64,000 bases of DNA from Geomonas paludis (GTDB taxonomy: Bacteria; Desulfobacterota; Desulfuromonadia; Geobacterales; Geobacteraceae), in NCBI RefSeq assembly GCF_014193585.1, contig NZ_BLXY01000002.1, positions 248,001 through 312,000 on the forward strand, read 5' to 3'. Under the pieces are notes generated by a model. The model worked only from the letters and a program-made list of their open reading frames with translations. It was not told the DNA's origin and ran no database searches. The position numbers and the translations under genes are program-made. This document shows, in pieces, positions 32,549 to 43,595 of the stretch. Position 1 is the stretch's first letter. Every line of letters begins with the position of its first letter.

Positions 32549-35539
32549 CTAGAGGTCCTTGAGCGGCTCCTGCCAGGCGGCCTTCAGTTCGGCATTGGCG
32601 GCGTTGACCACCACGTTGCCTGCCAGGCCCTTGACCTTCACGGCCGGCTCGGCGGTGACGGCGCCGATCTTGGCGCAGGCGGTGCCGGCCATGGCCTTCT
32701 CGAAGTCGGCCGCCTTCTCGGCGCGCACCGTCACCAGCAGGCGGGACGCGGACTCGGAGAAGAGGAGCACGATGTCGCTCTTGTCGGCCGCGTCGCCCTT
32801 GAAGGGCACCTGCGCCAGGTCGAGCTCGATGCCGAAGCCGCCGGCAAAAGCGGACTCGGCCGCGGCAACCGCAAGGCCGCCGTCGGAGAGGTCGTGGCAG
32901 GAAGCGACCAGCCCGGCCTTCAGCGCCGCACCGTAGGCGCGGTAGGTTGCCAGCGCCGCCTGTGCGTCTACCTTGGGGACGTTGTTGCCGATGAAGCCCT
33001 TCTGCGCCAGGTACTCCGAGGCGCCCAGTTCGTTGGCGGTGGCGCCCAGCAGGTACACCTGGTCACCGGCGCGCTTCACGTCCATGGTCACGGCGAGACG
33101 CGCATCCTCCATCTTGCCGATGACCGAGAAGAGCAGGGTCGGCGGGATGGAGATCTTGGTGGTGCCGTCGTAGAAGTCGTTCTTCATGGAATCCTTGCCG
33201 GAGATGAGCGGCATGGAGAAGACGGTGCAGTAGTCGTAGAGCGCCTTGTTGGCGCGCACCAGCTGGGCCATCTTGTAGGGGCCGTCCGGGGTCCGATCGG
33301 ACAGGACCGGATCGCACCAGCAGAAGTTGTCCAGGCCGGCGACGAGGTCGAGCGAGCCGCCCACGGCCACGTAGTTCCTCAAGCCCTCGTCGATGGCGTT
33401 GGCGGCCATGTCGTAAGCGTCGATGTCGCTGTAGCGCGGGCAGATGCCGTGACCGACGACGACCCCCTCGAAGGAGTCGAGGATGGGGCGCACCACGGCG
33501 GCGTCGGACGGGCCGTCGTTGTCAACGCCGGTGAACGGCTTGACGACGGAGCCACCCTGGACTTCGTGGTCGTAGCGGCGCACCACGCTCTCCTTGGAGC
33601 AGATGTTCAAAGAGGAAAGGAGCGCCTTGACGTCGGTGGTGTAATCCGCGGCCGGGACCAGTTTCGGCTCTTCGTGCACCGGCTTTTCCCAGCGCGCCGG
33701 GATCTGCATCGGCGGCAAACCGGCGTGCATGAAGGAAAGCGGCAGGTACGCGACGGTCTTGTCGCCGTAGAGCATGTGGAAGATGCCGGAATCGGTGAAG
33801 GTGCCGAGTACGGTGGCCTCGACGCCGTAGCGCTTGGCCATTTCCATGAACTCGTCGATCTTCTCGGGCGGCACGGCGAGGCTCATCCTCTCCTGCGCCT
33901 CGGAGATCAGGATCTCCCACGGGGCCAGGCCCGGGTACTTGAGCGGAGCCTTGGAGAGGTCGAGCTGGCAGCCGCCGCACTCCTCGGACATCTCGCCGAT
34001 GGAAGAGGAAAGCCCCCCTGCCCCGTTGTCGGTGATGAAGCGATACAGCGCCTTGTCGCGGGCGCGGATCAGGAAGTCGAACATCCGCTTCTGGGTGATC
34101 GGGTCACCGATCTGCACCGCGGATACCGGCGAGTTCTCGTTCAGCTCTTCCGAGGAGAAGGTGGCGCCGTGGATGCCGTCCTTGCCGATGCGGCCACCGG
34201 TCATCACGATCAGATCGCCCGGGATGATGTTCTTCTTGTGGGACGCCTCACCTTTGATGGTGGCGGGCATGAGTCCGGCGGTGCCGCAGAATACCAGCGG
34301 CTTGCCGGCAAAGCGCTCGTCGAACACCAGCGAGCCGTTCACGGTCGGGATGCCGCTCTTGTTGCCGCCGTGCTCCACACCCTCGACCACGCCTTCGTAG
34401 ATGCGGCGCGGGTGCAGGAGGCGCTTCGGGAGTTCCTTCTCGTAGAACGGGTCGGCGAAGCAGAACACGTCGGTGTTGAAGATGAGCTTGGCGCCCTTGC
34501 CGGTGCCGAACGGGTCGCGGTTGACGCCGACGATGCCGGTCAGCGCCCCGCCGTAGGGGTCCAGTGCCGACGGGGAGTTGTGGGTCTCCACCTTGAATAC
34601 CAGGGACCAGTCGTCGTTGAACTTGATGACCCCCGCGTTGTCCTTGAAGACGGAGAGGCAGTAGTCCTTGTCGCCCTGGGCGGCGCGCACGTCGGCGGTG
34701 GTCTTCTGGATGTAGCTCTTGAACAGGGAGTTGATCTTCTCGGTCCTGCCGGTGCCGTCGTCGTAGGTGACGTCGGCGGAGAAGATCTTGTGCTTGCAGT
34801 GCTCGGACCAGGTCTGGGCCAGCGCCTCCAGCTCGACGTCGGTGGGCGCCGCGCCCAGGCCGAGAGCCTTGCGCTTCTCGACCACCTGCGGGTCGCGGTA
34901 GTGCGCCTGGATGATCTTCATCTCGTCCAAGGTGAGCGCCAGCACGCCGTCGCGGCTGATGCGCATCAGCTCCTCGTCGGAGACTTCCAGGTTGATGGTG
35001 TTCACCTCGACCTTCGCCTCGACCTGCACCTTGGGGACGAAGGGAGCGACGCCCCCCTGGGCCTTGAAGGTGGCCGCGTCCAGGATCTGGTAGCGCTGGA
35101 TCAGCGTGTTGCAGAGCAGGCCGGTGGCGATCTTCTCGGCGTCGGACTGGGCCAGCTTGCCGGAGATCAGGTACTGTACGGAGGTGTAGACCCCCTCCCC
35201 TGCCGCCAGCGGGCGACCCAGCAGGTAGCCGATCGCCTCGCCCGCGGTGCGGCCGACGTTGTCGGTGACGCCGGGACGGAAGCCGACTTCGACCAGGTAA
35301 TCGAAACCGGCGGCAGCCGGCTTGTCGATCGAATAGTTCTGGATGACCGGGTCGCTGAAGGGACCTGCGGCAACCTGGGCCAGTTCGTCGGCGGAGAGCG
35401 GCGCGTCGACGGTGTAGACGTCGATGGTGCGCACGTCGGCCACTTCAAGGTGGAGGAAGTGCGCGATCTCGCGCTTGATGCGCTCACCGCGCGGGTCGCG
35501 GACCTCGTCCTTAAGGGTGATCTCAATCCTGTGGGGCAT
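32549..35539 (-). CDS. purL: FGAM synthase, PurS-PurL fusion
   Basis: A 996-residue ATP-dependent phosphoribosylformylglycinamidine synthase. The first about 150 residues are PurS-like (two beta-alpha-beta units: PHRIEITLKDEVRDPRGERI and FDYLVEVGFRPGVTDNVGRT). The PurL part follows, with LAQTWSEHCKHK, VKFNDDW-like and THNSPSALDPYGGA substrate loops, and SGKDSMKNDFYDG in the second half. It converts FGAR to FGAM using ammonia from PurQ. I start at 35539, where AAGGAC precedes ATG; an extension to 35557 is possible. It overlaps the mscS-type gene end by 17 bp. Confidence 0.92.
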   Translation of the reverse strand: MPHRIEITLKDEVRDPRGERIKREIAHFLHLEVADVRTIDVYTVDAPLSADELAQVAAGPFSDPVIQNYSIDKPAAAGFDYLVEVGFRPGVTDNVGRTAGEAIGYLLGRPLAAGEGVYTSVQYLISGKLAQSDAEKIATGLLCNTLIQRYQILDAATFKAQGGVAPFVPKVQVEAKVEVNTINLEVSDEELMRISRDGVLALTLDEMKIIQAHYRDPQVVEKRKALGLGAAPTDVELEALAQTWSEHCKHKIFSADVTYDDGTGRTEKINSLFKSYIQKTTADVRAAQGDKDYCLSVFKDNAGVIKFNDDWSLVFKVETHNSPSALDPYGGALTGIVGVNRDPFGTGKGAKLIFNTDVFCFADPFYEKELPKRLLHPRRIYEGVVEGVEHGGNKSGIPTVNGSLVFDERFAGKPLVFCGTAGLMPATIKGEASHKKNIIPGDLIVMTGGRIGKDGIHGATFSSEELNENSPVSAVQIGDPITQKRMFDFLIRARDKALYRFITDNGAGGLSSSIGEMSEECGGCQLDLSKAPLKYPGLAPWEILISEAQERMSLAVPPEKIDEFMEMAKRYGVEATVLGTFTDSGIFHMLYGDKTVAYLPLSFMHAGLPPMQIPARWEKPVHEEPKLVPAADYTTDVKALLSSLNICSKESVVRRYDHEVQGGSVVKPFTGVDNDGPSDAAVVRPILDSFEGVVVGHGICPRYSDIDAYDMAANAIDEGLRNYVAVGGSLDLVAGLDNFCWCDPVLSDRTPDGPYKMAQLVRANKALYDYCTVFSMPLISGKDSMKNDFYDGTTKISIPPTLLFSVIGKMEDARLAVTMDVKRAGDQVYLLGATANELGASEYLAQKGFIGNNVPKVDAQAALATYRAYGAALKAGLVASCHDLSDGGLAVAAAESAFAGGFGIELDLAQVPFKGDAADKSDIVLLFSESASRLLVTVRAEKAADFEKAMAGTACAKIGAVTAEPAVKVKGLAGNVVVNAANAELKAAWQEPLKDL

Positions 35540-36614
35540 TGTTGGTGTCCTTTTCATGGATAACCGTACGCGTCGGGTACGGGATGGTGATGCCGTTACT
35601 GTGGAAGCTCTTCAGGATGGCGCTGTTGATCTTGTCGGAGGCGGCGAAAACATGAGTGTAGTCGGCGACCCAGAAAAAGAGTGAGAGGTTCAGCGCGCTG
35701 TCCCCGAAGTTGACGAGGAACGCCTCCGGAGCGGGTTCCTTAAGCACCTCGGGGATCTCGATGGCGCTCCGCACCATCAGTTCCTTGGCGAGTGCGACAT
35801 CACAGCCGTAGCCGATACCGACGTTGATCCTGCCCTTGCCGCGCACGTCGGGGAAGGCCATGTTGATCAGAGTGCTGTTGCAAAGCTCGGAATTCGGGAT
35901 GATCAGGTAGGTGTTGTCGAGCGCTTTGATCTTGGTGCTCCGCAGGCCGATGTCGATGACGTCCCCCACCTGGGCGCCCAGCTGGATGCGGTCGCCGATC
36001 CGGAAGGGACGGTCGATCATGAGCGTGAAGCCGGACACCATGTTCGCCAGGGTGTCCTTGGCGGCAAGGCCGATGGCCAGGGAGCCGACGCCCAGGGCGG
36101 TGACCAGCGACAGGATGTCGTAGTTGAAGTGCTTGAGGGTGATGATGAGCGCGGTGACCACCAGGAAGATGGTGCACAGCTTCTCCACCAGCGGCATGAT
36201 CTGGCGGCTCACCTCGGCCCCGGCCACCCGCGCCCCGTACGCCTTGAGGAGCTCGTCCAGCACCCGGTAGGCGATCACGGTGAGGATGGTGATGTTCACC
36301 ACGAACAAGAGCCCGGAGGCGGCGATGCCGACCTTGTCGTGCAGCGGCAGACGCTTGATGGCCAGGTACAGGCCCGCGCAGTTGACCAGGAGCATGGCGG
36401 GTCCGGAGACCCGCTCAAGGATCCTGTCGTCGAGATCCGTCTCCGTGGCAGCGCACAGGCGGGTGCCGATCTTGGCGATCAGCACCTGCAGCAGCCTGGA
36501 GAGGAGGTAGAAAACGGCGATGATGACGACGGAAATCAGCGCCTGCTTGGCCCAGAAGAGATAGAACGGGTCCATCTCGTCCGGTTTCAGGTAGTAGAGG
36601 AGGCTATCCACCAA
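35523..36614 (-). CDS. MscS-type mechanosensitive channel
   Basis: A 363-residue inner-membrane protein. There are four N-terminal hydrophobic segments (about 22-42, 73-88, 98-115, 145-162), then the MscS pore-lining helix (ALGVGSLAIGLAAKDTLANMVSGF) and the beta domain (MIDRPFRIGDRIQLGAQVGDVIDIGLRSTKI) and cytoplasmic alpha/beta part. It releases solutes on hypo-osmotic shock. It overlaps purB by 11 bp and purSL by 17 bp, so it is embedded in the purine operon, an odd place for a channel gene. Confidence 0.92.
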   Translation of the reverse strand: MVDSLLYYLKPDEMDPFYLFWAKQALISVVIIAVFYLLSRLLQVLIAKIGTRLCAATETDLDDRILERVSGPAMLLVNCAGLYLAIKRLPLHDKVGIAASGLLFVVNITILTVIAYRVLDELLKAYGARVAGAEVSRQIMPLVEKLCTIFLVVTALIITLKHFNYDILSLVTALGVGSLAIGLAAKDTLANMVSGFTLMIDRPFRIGDRIQLGAQVGDVIDIGLRSTKIKALDNTYLIIPNSELCNSTLINMAFPDVRGKGRINVGIGYGCDVALAKELMVRSAIEIPEVLKEPAPEAFLVNFGDSALNLSLFFWVADYTHVFAASDKINSAILKSFHSNGITIPYPTRTVIHEKDTNNAPQD

Positions 36615-37899
36615 AGACCCTCGTGAAAATGGTGTCGACGTGCTTCATGTGGTAACCGAGATCGAAGGCTTCCTTGATCTCCTCGGCCGGCAGGAACGAG
36701 GTGACTTCCTCGTCGTTCAGGAGCTCGGTCTGGAAGTCTTTGCCCTCTTCCCACACCTTCATGGCGTTTCTCTGCACCAGGGCGTAGGCCTTCTCGCGGG
36801 AAGCGCCCGCCTCGGCGAGTTTCAGGAGCACGCGCTGGGAGAAGATCAGGCCGCGCATCTGGTTCAGGTTGCGCATCATGTTTTCCGGGTAGACCACCAG
36901 GTTCTCGATGAGGCCGATGGCGCGGTTGAGCATGAAGTCCAGGGTAACGGTGGCGTCCGGGCCGATGATGCGCTCGACGGAGGAGTGGGAGATGTCACGC
37001 TCGTGCCACAGCGGCACGTTCTCGATCGCGGAAAGCGCGTAGCCGCGGATCAGGCGGGCCAGGCCGGTCAGGTTCTCGGAAAGCACCGGGTTCCTCTTGT
37101 GCGGCATGGCGGAAGAGCCCTTCTGCCCTTTGCTGAAAAACTCCTCGGCCTCGAGCACCTCGGTCCTCTGCAGGTGCCTGATCTCGACGGCGAACTTCTC
37201 GATGGAGGAAGCGATGATGGCGAGGGTGGTGAAGTACTCGGCGTGACGGTCGCGCTGCAGCACCTGGGTGGAGCAGGGAGCGGGCTTCAGGCCTGCCTTC
37301 TTGCAGACGTACTCCTCGACCTGCGGGTCGATGTTGGCGAAGGTGCCGACGGCGCCGGAGATCTTGCCGTAGGAGATGGTCTCCAGGGCCGATTCCATGC
37401 GCTTGAGGTTACGGGCCATCTCGTCGTACCAGAGCGCCATCTTGAGGCCGAAGGTGACCGGCTCGGCGTGGATGCCGTGCGAGCGGCCCATCTGCGGGGT
37501 CATCTTGTGCTCGTAAGCGCGGGTCTTGATCACGGCCATGAGGCGCTTGATGTCGGAGATGATCAGTTCGCCCGCTTCTTTCAAGAGCATGGCGAAGGAG
37601 GTGTCGAGGATGTCGGAGGAAGTGAGGCCGAGGTGTACGAAGCGGGAGTCGTCGCCGATGTAGTCGGCAACCGAGGTGAGGAACGCGATGACGTCGTGCT
37701 TTACGGTGCGCTCGATCTCGTCGATGCGCGCCACGTCGAAGCTCGCCTTGGCCCTGATGCGGGCTACCGCCTCTTTCGGGATGCGCCCCATCTCGGCGTG
37801 CGCCTCGCAGGCGTAGATCTCTATCTCGAGCCACTTGGCATAGCGGTTCTCGGGTTCCCAGATGCGGGTCATTTCAGGACGGCTGTAACGTTCGATCAC
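36604..37899 (-). CDS. purB: adenylosuccinate lyase
   Basis: A 431-residue fumarase/aspartase-superfamily enzyme acting twice in purine synthesis (SAICAR to AICAR, adenylosuccinate to AMP). The signature [11 protein letters not shown] includes the flexible catalytic loop, with [15 protein letters not shown] and [12 protein letters not shown] as the other active-site blocks. The start is GTG at 37899 with a GGGGGAAG ribosome site. It is the first gene of the operon purB-mscS-purSL-purQ-purF-pyrE. Confidence 0.96.
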   Translation of the reverse strand: MIERYSRPEMTRIWEPENRYAKWLEIEIYACEAHAEMGRIPKEAVARIRAKASFDVARIDEIERTVKHDVIAFLTSVADYIGDDSRFVHLGLTSSDILDTSFAMLLKEAGELIISDIKRLMAVIKTRAYEHKMTPQMGRSHGIHAEPVTFGLKMALWYDEMARNLKRMESALETISYGKISGAVGTFANIDPQVEEYVCKKAGLKPAPCSTQVLQRDRHAEYFTTLAIIASSIEKFAVEIRHLQRTEVLEAEEFFSKGQKGSSAMPHKRNPVLSENLTGLARLIRGYALSAIENVPLWHERDISHSSVERIIGPDATVTLDFMLNRAIGLIENLVVYPENMMRNLNQMRGLIFSQRVLLKLAEAGASREKAYALVQRNAMKVWEEGKDFQTELLNDEEVTSFLPAEEIKEAFDLGYHMKHVDTIFTRVFGG

Positions 37900-37924
37900 G
37901 AATTCTTCCCCCTTGGTACTGATG

Positions 37925-38072
37925 GATTAGATTGAGATTAAGACTAAGACTAAGACTAAGACTAAGATTGAGATTGAGATTGAGATAAAGAAAAGATAAA
38001 GGCTGACCAAGTACCAGGACGGTGCCTAGGGCACAGTAACCAGCATCTTAATCTTAATCTTTATCTTAATCT
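37925..38072. repeat. second inverted GATTAA hexamer array
   Basis: The left arm (37925-37990) has about ten units of GATTAG/GATTGA/GACTAA type. The right arm (38046-38072) has CTTAAT/CTTTAT units. The TAA stop of the minus-strand hydrolase gene (38066-38068) is formed by the first unit of the right arm. No terminator-like T tract is seen between the arms. Confidence 0.85.
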
Positions 38073-38839
38073 GCTTTAAACACGCCGCTTACCTGGTGCT
38101 GACACCCCAGGAAGAGATCGGGGCCGCACAGGTTCTGGCGGCTCAAAAGCCCGCGCGCGGCGGCAAGCGCCAGCGCCGGATCGTTGTTCACCTCGGAAAG
38201 ATGGGAGAGAAAGACCCCCTGCAGGTCGCCGTGCAGAAGTTCCTCCAGAAGGTTCGCCCCCTCGGCGTTGGAGAGGTGCCCGTGGCGGGAGCGGATGCGC
38301 TGCTTGAGGTGCCAGGGATACGGCCCGTCCTGCAGCATCTGCTCGTCGTGGTTGAACTCCAGCACCAGCGCCCGGCACCCCTTCAGTTTCTCCTGGGTGA
38401 GCCGGGTGGCGATGCCGAGGTCGGTGGCGAAGCCGATGCACCCCTCGCCGCTCTCGATCCGGAAGCCGACCGGGTCGCAGGCGTCGTGCGTCACCGGGAA
38501 GGGATCGATGGAGACCCCCTTGAAGGTGAAGGGCGCGCCCGCTTCGAACTCGATGCACTCGGCCTTGCCGATGACGTGGTGCGCCGCCTGCAGCATCCGG
38601 CTCGAGCCGAGCACGGGAATCTTCAGGCGCCGGGCCAGCGTGCCGACGCTGCGAATATGGTCGGTGTGCTCGTGGGTGACCAGGATGCCGTCCAGGGTGG
38701 CGGCGTCGACGCCGATGGAGGCGAGCCGGTTGGTGGTCTCCCGACCGGAGAGGCCGGCATCGATCAGCAAACGGCAGGAATCGGTTTCCAGAAAAAGGGA
38801 ATTCCCCTTGCTGCCACTTGCCAAGAGGCTGAGCCTCAT
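38066..38839 (-). CDS. MBL-fold metallohydrolase (WalJ/YycJ type)
   Basis: A 257-residue metallo-beta-lactamase-fold protein. It begins MRLSLLASGSKGNSLFLET, a signature of the YycJ/WalJ group, and has the metal motif THEHTDHI (about 60-67), GFATDLG and LEFNHD segments. Relatives have 5'-3' exonuclease activity and influence DNA repair and cell-wall regulation. The ATG at 38839 has GGAGGG five bases upstream. The stop codon is supplied by a hexamer repeat. It lies just downstream of the sensor kinase gene on the same strand (119-bp gap). Confidence 0.85.
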   Translation of the reverse strand: MRLSLLASGSKGNSLFLETDSCRLLIDAGLSGRETTNRLASIGVDAATLDGILVTHEHTDHIRSVGTLARRLKIPVLGSSRMLQAAHHVIGKAECIEFEAGAPFTFKGVSIDPFPVTHDACDPVGFRIESGEGCIGFATDLGIATRLTQEKLKGCRALVLEFNHDEQMLQDGPYPWHLKQRIRSRHGHLSNAEGANLLEELLHGDLQGVFLSHLSEVNNDPALALAAARGLLSRQNLCGPDLFLGCQHQVSGVFKAD

Positions 38840-38957
38840 GCATCCCTCCAAACTAAGCGTGAATCACCCCGGCAACGGGGACTCATGAACGGCAGAAAAA
38901 CCTTATTTTTATACAGGAGTTGGTCGGCAGATTCAAGATGAAGTTGCTGAGATTTGG

Positions 38958-41036
38958 TTAACGCAAAAGCCTGCTGTAGTCCGTGGTTCCCGCGTTCAGC
39001 CCGGGGGAAACGGGGAGCAGGATATGGAAGGTGGAGCCGGGGAAGCGGTCCGGGTTGTAGCCGGTGGACTCCACCCAGATCTCGCCGCCGTGCATGTCGA
39101 CGATCCCCTTGGCGATGGAGAGGCCGAGCCCCGCCCCTTTCGCCTTGAAGGCGACCTTGCCGCTGGAATGCTCCTGGATGTTGCCCACCTCGTAGAACTT
39201 GTCGAAGACGCGCAGCTGGTCCTCGCGATCGATACCGATGCCGGTGTCGGTGACCGTGATTTCCAGGAACAGGTGGTGCTCCCGCCCGGGGTGGCTTTCG
39301 TCGGTGGCGCCGGCCGGCCCGCGCAGCAGGTACTTGGCCGAGGTGCTGACCGTGATGCGGCCGCCGTCGGGGGTGAACTTGATGGCGTTGCCCAGGATGT
39401 TGGAGAGGAGCTGCATGAGGCGCAGCGCGTCGCCGCGGATGGTGGGAAGCGACTCGTCCAGGCTCAGCACCACCTCCTGTTTCCTCATGGAGAAGAAGAA
39501 GCGCAGCTCGTTCACGCTCGCCTCGATGAGGCGGTTCAGCTGGATTTCCTCGACCTTGAGCTGCAGCCTTTTCTCGTCGATCATGGACACGTCCACCATG
39601 TCCTTGATGATGTTGTCCAGGCGAGCCGCGGCGTTGGCGATGTTGACCACCATCTCCAGCACGGTCTTGTCCACCTTGTCGGCGAGGTCGGTGGTGATCA
39701 GTTCGGAGTATCCCATGATCACGGTGAGCGGGGTCTTCAGCTCGTGGGAGGCGAGTCCCAGGAAGGAGTCCTTCATCCGGTTCAGGCGCGCGAGGTCGGC
39801 GGAGCTCTTCTCCAGGTTGAGGATGATCTCGCGCTCGCGGGTCACGTCGCGGAAGATCGCCTGCACCAGGGTCTCCGAGCCGCTCTTGATGCTGGAGGCG
39901 TGCAGCATGGCGACCATGGCGCCCCCCTCCTTGCGGGAAAGCTGCATCTCCTCGGCTATGTGGGCCCCTTCGGCGGCCTCGCGGAAGATCCGGTGCACCT
40001 TGGGGATGTTGCTGATGTTCAAAAGGAGCAGCATCTTGGTGAGCGGCAGCCCCACCAGCTCCTTGGCCTCGTAGCCGAAGAACTCCTCGGCCATCTTGTT
40101 GACCATGCGGATGCACTCGTCGGCCCCGATCACCACTATGGCGTCGCTTGCGTCCTCCATGAGCGACTTGTACAGCTCCTCGGAGCGCTCGAGATCGGTG
40201 GAGAGCTTCTCCAGCTTGCGGTAGGAGGCCTGCAGCTCGTCGAAGGTGCGCTCCATGTCCTGGTAGTTCTTCTTGATCTCGGCGTCCCTGTTTTTCAGGA
40301 ACTGGGACATGATGTTGACGTTGCGGGCCAGTTCGTTGAACTCGTAGACCTGCACCTCGCCGATGTGGGTGTCGAAGGCGCCCTCGGAGATCTGCTTCAC
40401 CCCTTTGAGCAGCATGGAGATGGGCTGCATCACGTACCGCTTCATGAAGAGCATGATGAGGGTAAAGGAGGTGACCAGGGAGATGGCCAGCAGGAACAGG
40501 GTCTTCAGCACCATCCCCTTCATCTTGTCGAAGACGACCTGGTCGCTGAAGCCGACGTGGGCCTGGGCCAGCGGCTTGCCGTACGGGCTCATCACCATCA
40601 CGGCGTTGTCGTAATAGGAGTTGGTGGAGCCGTCCACCGTCATGGTGATGCGGCGCTTGTAGACCGGCTCTTCCCCAAGCCGCGCCTCCTCCTTCTGGGA
40701 CTCCTGGATGGGCATGGCCATGAAACGGGGATCACTGGCGAAGAGCACCTTGCCGTTCAACTCGGTCACCACGCAATAGGCGATGTCCGGGTTCCCCTCG
40801 ATGATCTCCCGGCACTTCTCGGACACACCGGTCATGTCCTTCAATTCCAGACCGAGGTTGATGACCTTCTCGATGTTGGATTTGAGAGCGACGGCAAGTC
40901 CCTTGGAACGCAGACTGAGTGCGTTCACCTGGTCCTTGCGCAACGCCATTATGTCCATACCGGAACCAATGAAGATGGTGAGGAAGAGGATCAGGAAGGA
41001 GAACAGTAAGATGCGTTTTTCCAGTGTCATTTTCAT
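38958..41036 (-). CDS. membrane sensor histidine kinase with PAS domain
   Basis: A 692-residue two-component kinase. Order: membrane helix 8-30, periplasmic sensing region 31-175 with a Cache/PAS-like look (DIAYCVVTELNGKVLFASDPRF), helix about 177-200, HAMP (200-250), coiled coil (250-285), PAS (288-405), HisKA with phospho-acceptor H431 in SHELKTPL, and a C-terminal HATPase with N box NILGNAIKFT and GTGIG-type DTGIGI and GAGLGL. The signal and response regulator are unknown; no regulator gene adjoins it, so it is an orphan kinase. Confidence 0.92.
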   Translation of the reverse strand: MKMTLEKRILLFSFLILFLTIFIGSGMDIMALRKDQVNALSLRSKGLAVALKSNIEKVINLGLELKDMTGVSEKCREIIEGNPDIAYCVVTELNGKVLFASDPRFMAMPIQESQKEEARLGEEPVYKRRITMTVDGSTNSYYDNAVMVMSPYGKPLAQAHVGFSDQVVFDKMKGMVLKTLFLLAISLVTSFTLIMLFMKRYVMQPISMLLKGVKQISEGAFDTHIGEVQVYEFNELARNVNIMSQFLKNRDAEIKKNYQDMERTFDELQASYRKLEKLSTDLERSEELYKSLMEDASDAIVVIGADECIRMVNKMAEEFFGYEAKELVGLPLTKMLLLLNISNIPKVHRIFREAAEGAHIAEEMQLSRKEGGAMVAMLHASSIKSGSETLVQAIFRDVTREREIILNLEKSSADLARLNRMKDSFLGLASHELKTPLTVIMGYSELITTDLADKVDKTVLEMVVNIANAAARLDNIIKDMVDVSMIDEKRLQLKVEEIQLNRLIEASVNELRFFFSMRKQEVVLSLDESLPTIRGDALRLMQLLSNILGNAIKFTPDGGRITVSTSAKYLLRGPAGATDESHPGREHHLFLEITVTDTGIGIDREDQLRVFDKFYEVGNIQEHSSGKVAFKAKGAGLGLSIAKGIVDMHGGEIWVESTGYNPDRFPGSTFHILLPVSPGLNAGTTDYSRLLR

Positions 41037-41247
41037 CTATAGTCTATTTCCAGCAACTGCGTGGACGAAAGAAATGCGCATCATGGGCCACGCCAGCATA
41101 ATTTATACTTCAACTGAAAGTCAATTATTATGTGGGTTTTTTCACCCACAAAAATACCTCCCTCAAACATGCGGATCGCCGCTGAGAGCATGGCGATTCA
41201 CGCCCATTGTCGCTATCGACCGTAGCAGAAAAAGCTTGAATAAAATC

Positions 41248-41276
41248 TTGACGGGCACCGGTTCGGCTGTTAGTAT
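41248..41276 (+). promoter_or_regulatory. sigma-70-type promoter of gapA
   Basis: TTGACG at 41248-41253 and TAGTAT at 41271-41276 with a 17-bp spacer, about 40 bp upstream of the gapA ATG. The 41037-41247 gap is otherwise AT-rich, with no gene. Confidence 0.75.
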
Positions 41277-41304
41277 CCCCAATTGTGAAGGAATACTTAA
41301 TTAA

Positions 41305-42312
<1,008 letters not shown>

Positions 42313-42337
42313 GAAGATACGAAACCGAATACATATT

Positions 42338-42377
42338 GCGGGGGGGGAGCTTTTCTCCCCCCTCGTTTATTTTTTTG
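42338..42377 (+). terminator. hairpin terminator/attenuator between gapA and pgk
   Basis: GGGGGGGAG-CTTT-TCTCCCCCC is followed by CTCGTTTATTTTTTTG. It lies 26 bp past gapA and ends 16 bp before pgk. Partial termination would set a gapA-to-pgk expression ratio. Confidence 0.75.
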
Positions 42378-42392
42378 TGTCTAGGAGGAGTC

Positions 42393-43592
42393 ATGTCAAT
42401 TCGTTACATCGATGAGATCGAAAACCTTGCCGGCAAGAAACTGTTCATGCGCGTCGACTTCAACGTGCCGTTGGACGACAACCAGAACATCACCGAGGAC
42501 ACCAGGATCCGCGCCGTGCTGCCGACCCTGAACTACGCGCTCGACCAGAAGGCGAAGATCGTGCTCGCCTCGCACCTGGGCCGCCCCAAGGGGGAGCGCA
42601 AGGAGAAATACTCCATGGCGCCCGCCGCCAAGCGTCTCTCCAGGCTCCTGGGCAAAGAGGTGAAGCTGGCTTCCGATTGCATCGGTGACGACGTGCGCGC
42701 CATGATCGACGCCATGCAGCCGGGCGACGTGGTCATGCTGGAGAACGTGCGCTTCTATGCCGGCGAGGAGAAAAACGACGTCGACTTCGCCAAGGCCCTC
42801 GCCAACGGGTGCGAGGTCTACGTGAACGACGCCTTCGCCGTTTCGCACCGCGCCCACGCCTCCGTCGAGGCGATCACCGACTTCTTCCCCGTGGTGGCCG
42901 CCGGCTTCCTGATGAAGAACGAGATGAACTACTTCGAGAAGGCGATGAAGAACCCGATCCGCCCGCTGGTCTCCATCCTGGGCGGCGCCAAGGTATCCGG
43001 CAAGATCGAGGTCCTCGAGAACCTGTGCGACAAGGTGGACAAGATCATCATCGGCGGCGGCATGGCCTTCACCTTCCTGAAGGGGATGGGCTACAACGTC
43101 GGCAAGTCGCTGGTCGAGGATAACCTGATCGACACCGCCATGAAGACCTACGAGAAGGCGCGCTCCATGGGGGTCAAGTTCTACCTCCCGGTCGACTGCG
43201 TGGTCGCCGACCAGTTCAACCCCGCCGCCGAGACCAAGGTCTGCCCGATTCAGGAGATCCCGGAAGGATGGATGGCGCTGGATATCGGCCCCGCGACCGT
43301 GGCCCTGTTCACCGAGGCACTGCAGAACGCGAAGACCATCGTCTGGAACGGCCCGATGGGCGTGTTCGAGATGGATGCCTTCTCGCGCGGCACCTTCGCC
43401 ATGGTCTCCGCCGTGGCCAACTCCTACGCCCTGACCATCGTTGGCGGCGGCGACACCGACGTTGCCGTGCACCGTGCCGGCGAGTACGCCAAGATCAGCT
43501 ACATCTCCACCGGCGGCGGCGCCTTCCTCGAGCTGCTGGAAGGCAAGAAGCTCCCGGGCATCAAAGTGCTGGAAGACAAGGGGCACAAGTAA
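42393..43592 (+). CDS. pgk: phosphoglycerate kinase
   Basis: A 399-residue glycolytic kinase interconverting 1,3-bisphosphoglycerate/ADP and 3-phosphoglycerate/[16 protein letters not shown] (near 14-26) is the classic signature, with [25 protein letters not shown] and a C-terminal [11 protein letters not shown] nucleotide site. The ATG at 42393 is preceded by AGGAGGAG; an in-frame upstream ATG at 42336 would start inside the hairpin and is rejected. An inverted hexamer array separates it from tpiA. Confidence 0.97.
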   Translation: MSIRYIDEIENLAGKKLFMRVDFNVPLDDNQNITEDTRIRAVLPTLNYALDQKAKIVLASHLGRPKGERKEKYSMAPAAKRLSRLLGKEVKLASDCIGDDVRAMIDAMQPGDVVMLENVRFYAGEEKNDVDFAKALANGCEVYVNDAFAVSHRAHASVEAITDFFPVVAAGFLMKNEMNYFEKAMKNPIRPLVSILGGAKVSGKIEVLENLCDKVDKIIIGGGMAFTFLKGMGYNVGKSLVEDNLIDTAMKTYEKARSMGVKFYLPVDCVVADQFNPAAETKVCPIQEIPEGWMALDIGPATVALFTEALQNAKTIVWNGPMGVFEMDAFSRGTFAMVSAVANSYALTIVGGGDTDVAVHRAGEYAKISYISTGGGAFLELLEGKKLPGIKVLEDKGHK

Positions 43593-43595
43593 AGC

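Noticed and set aside
32894-35563. 889-residue + strand frame opposite purSL
   Set aside because: Typical antisense open frame in GC-rich DNA; purSL on the minus strand is fully supported.
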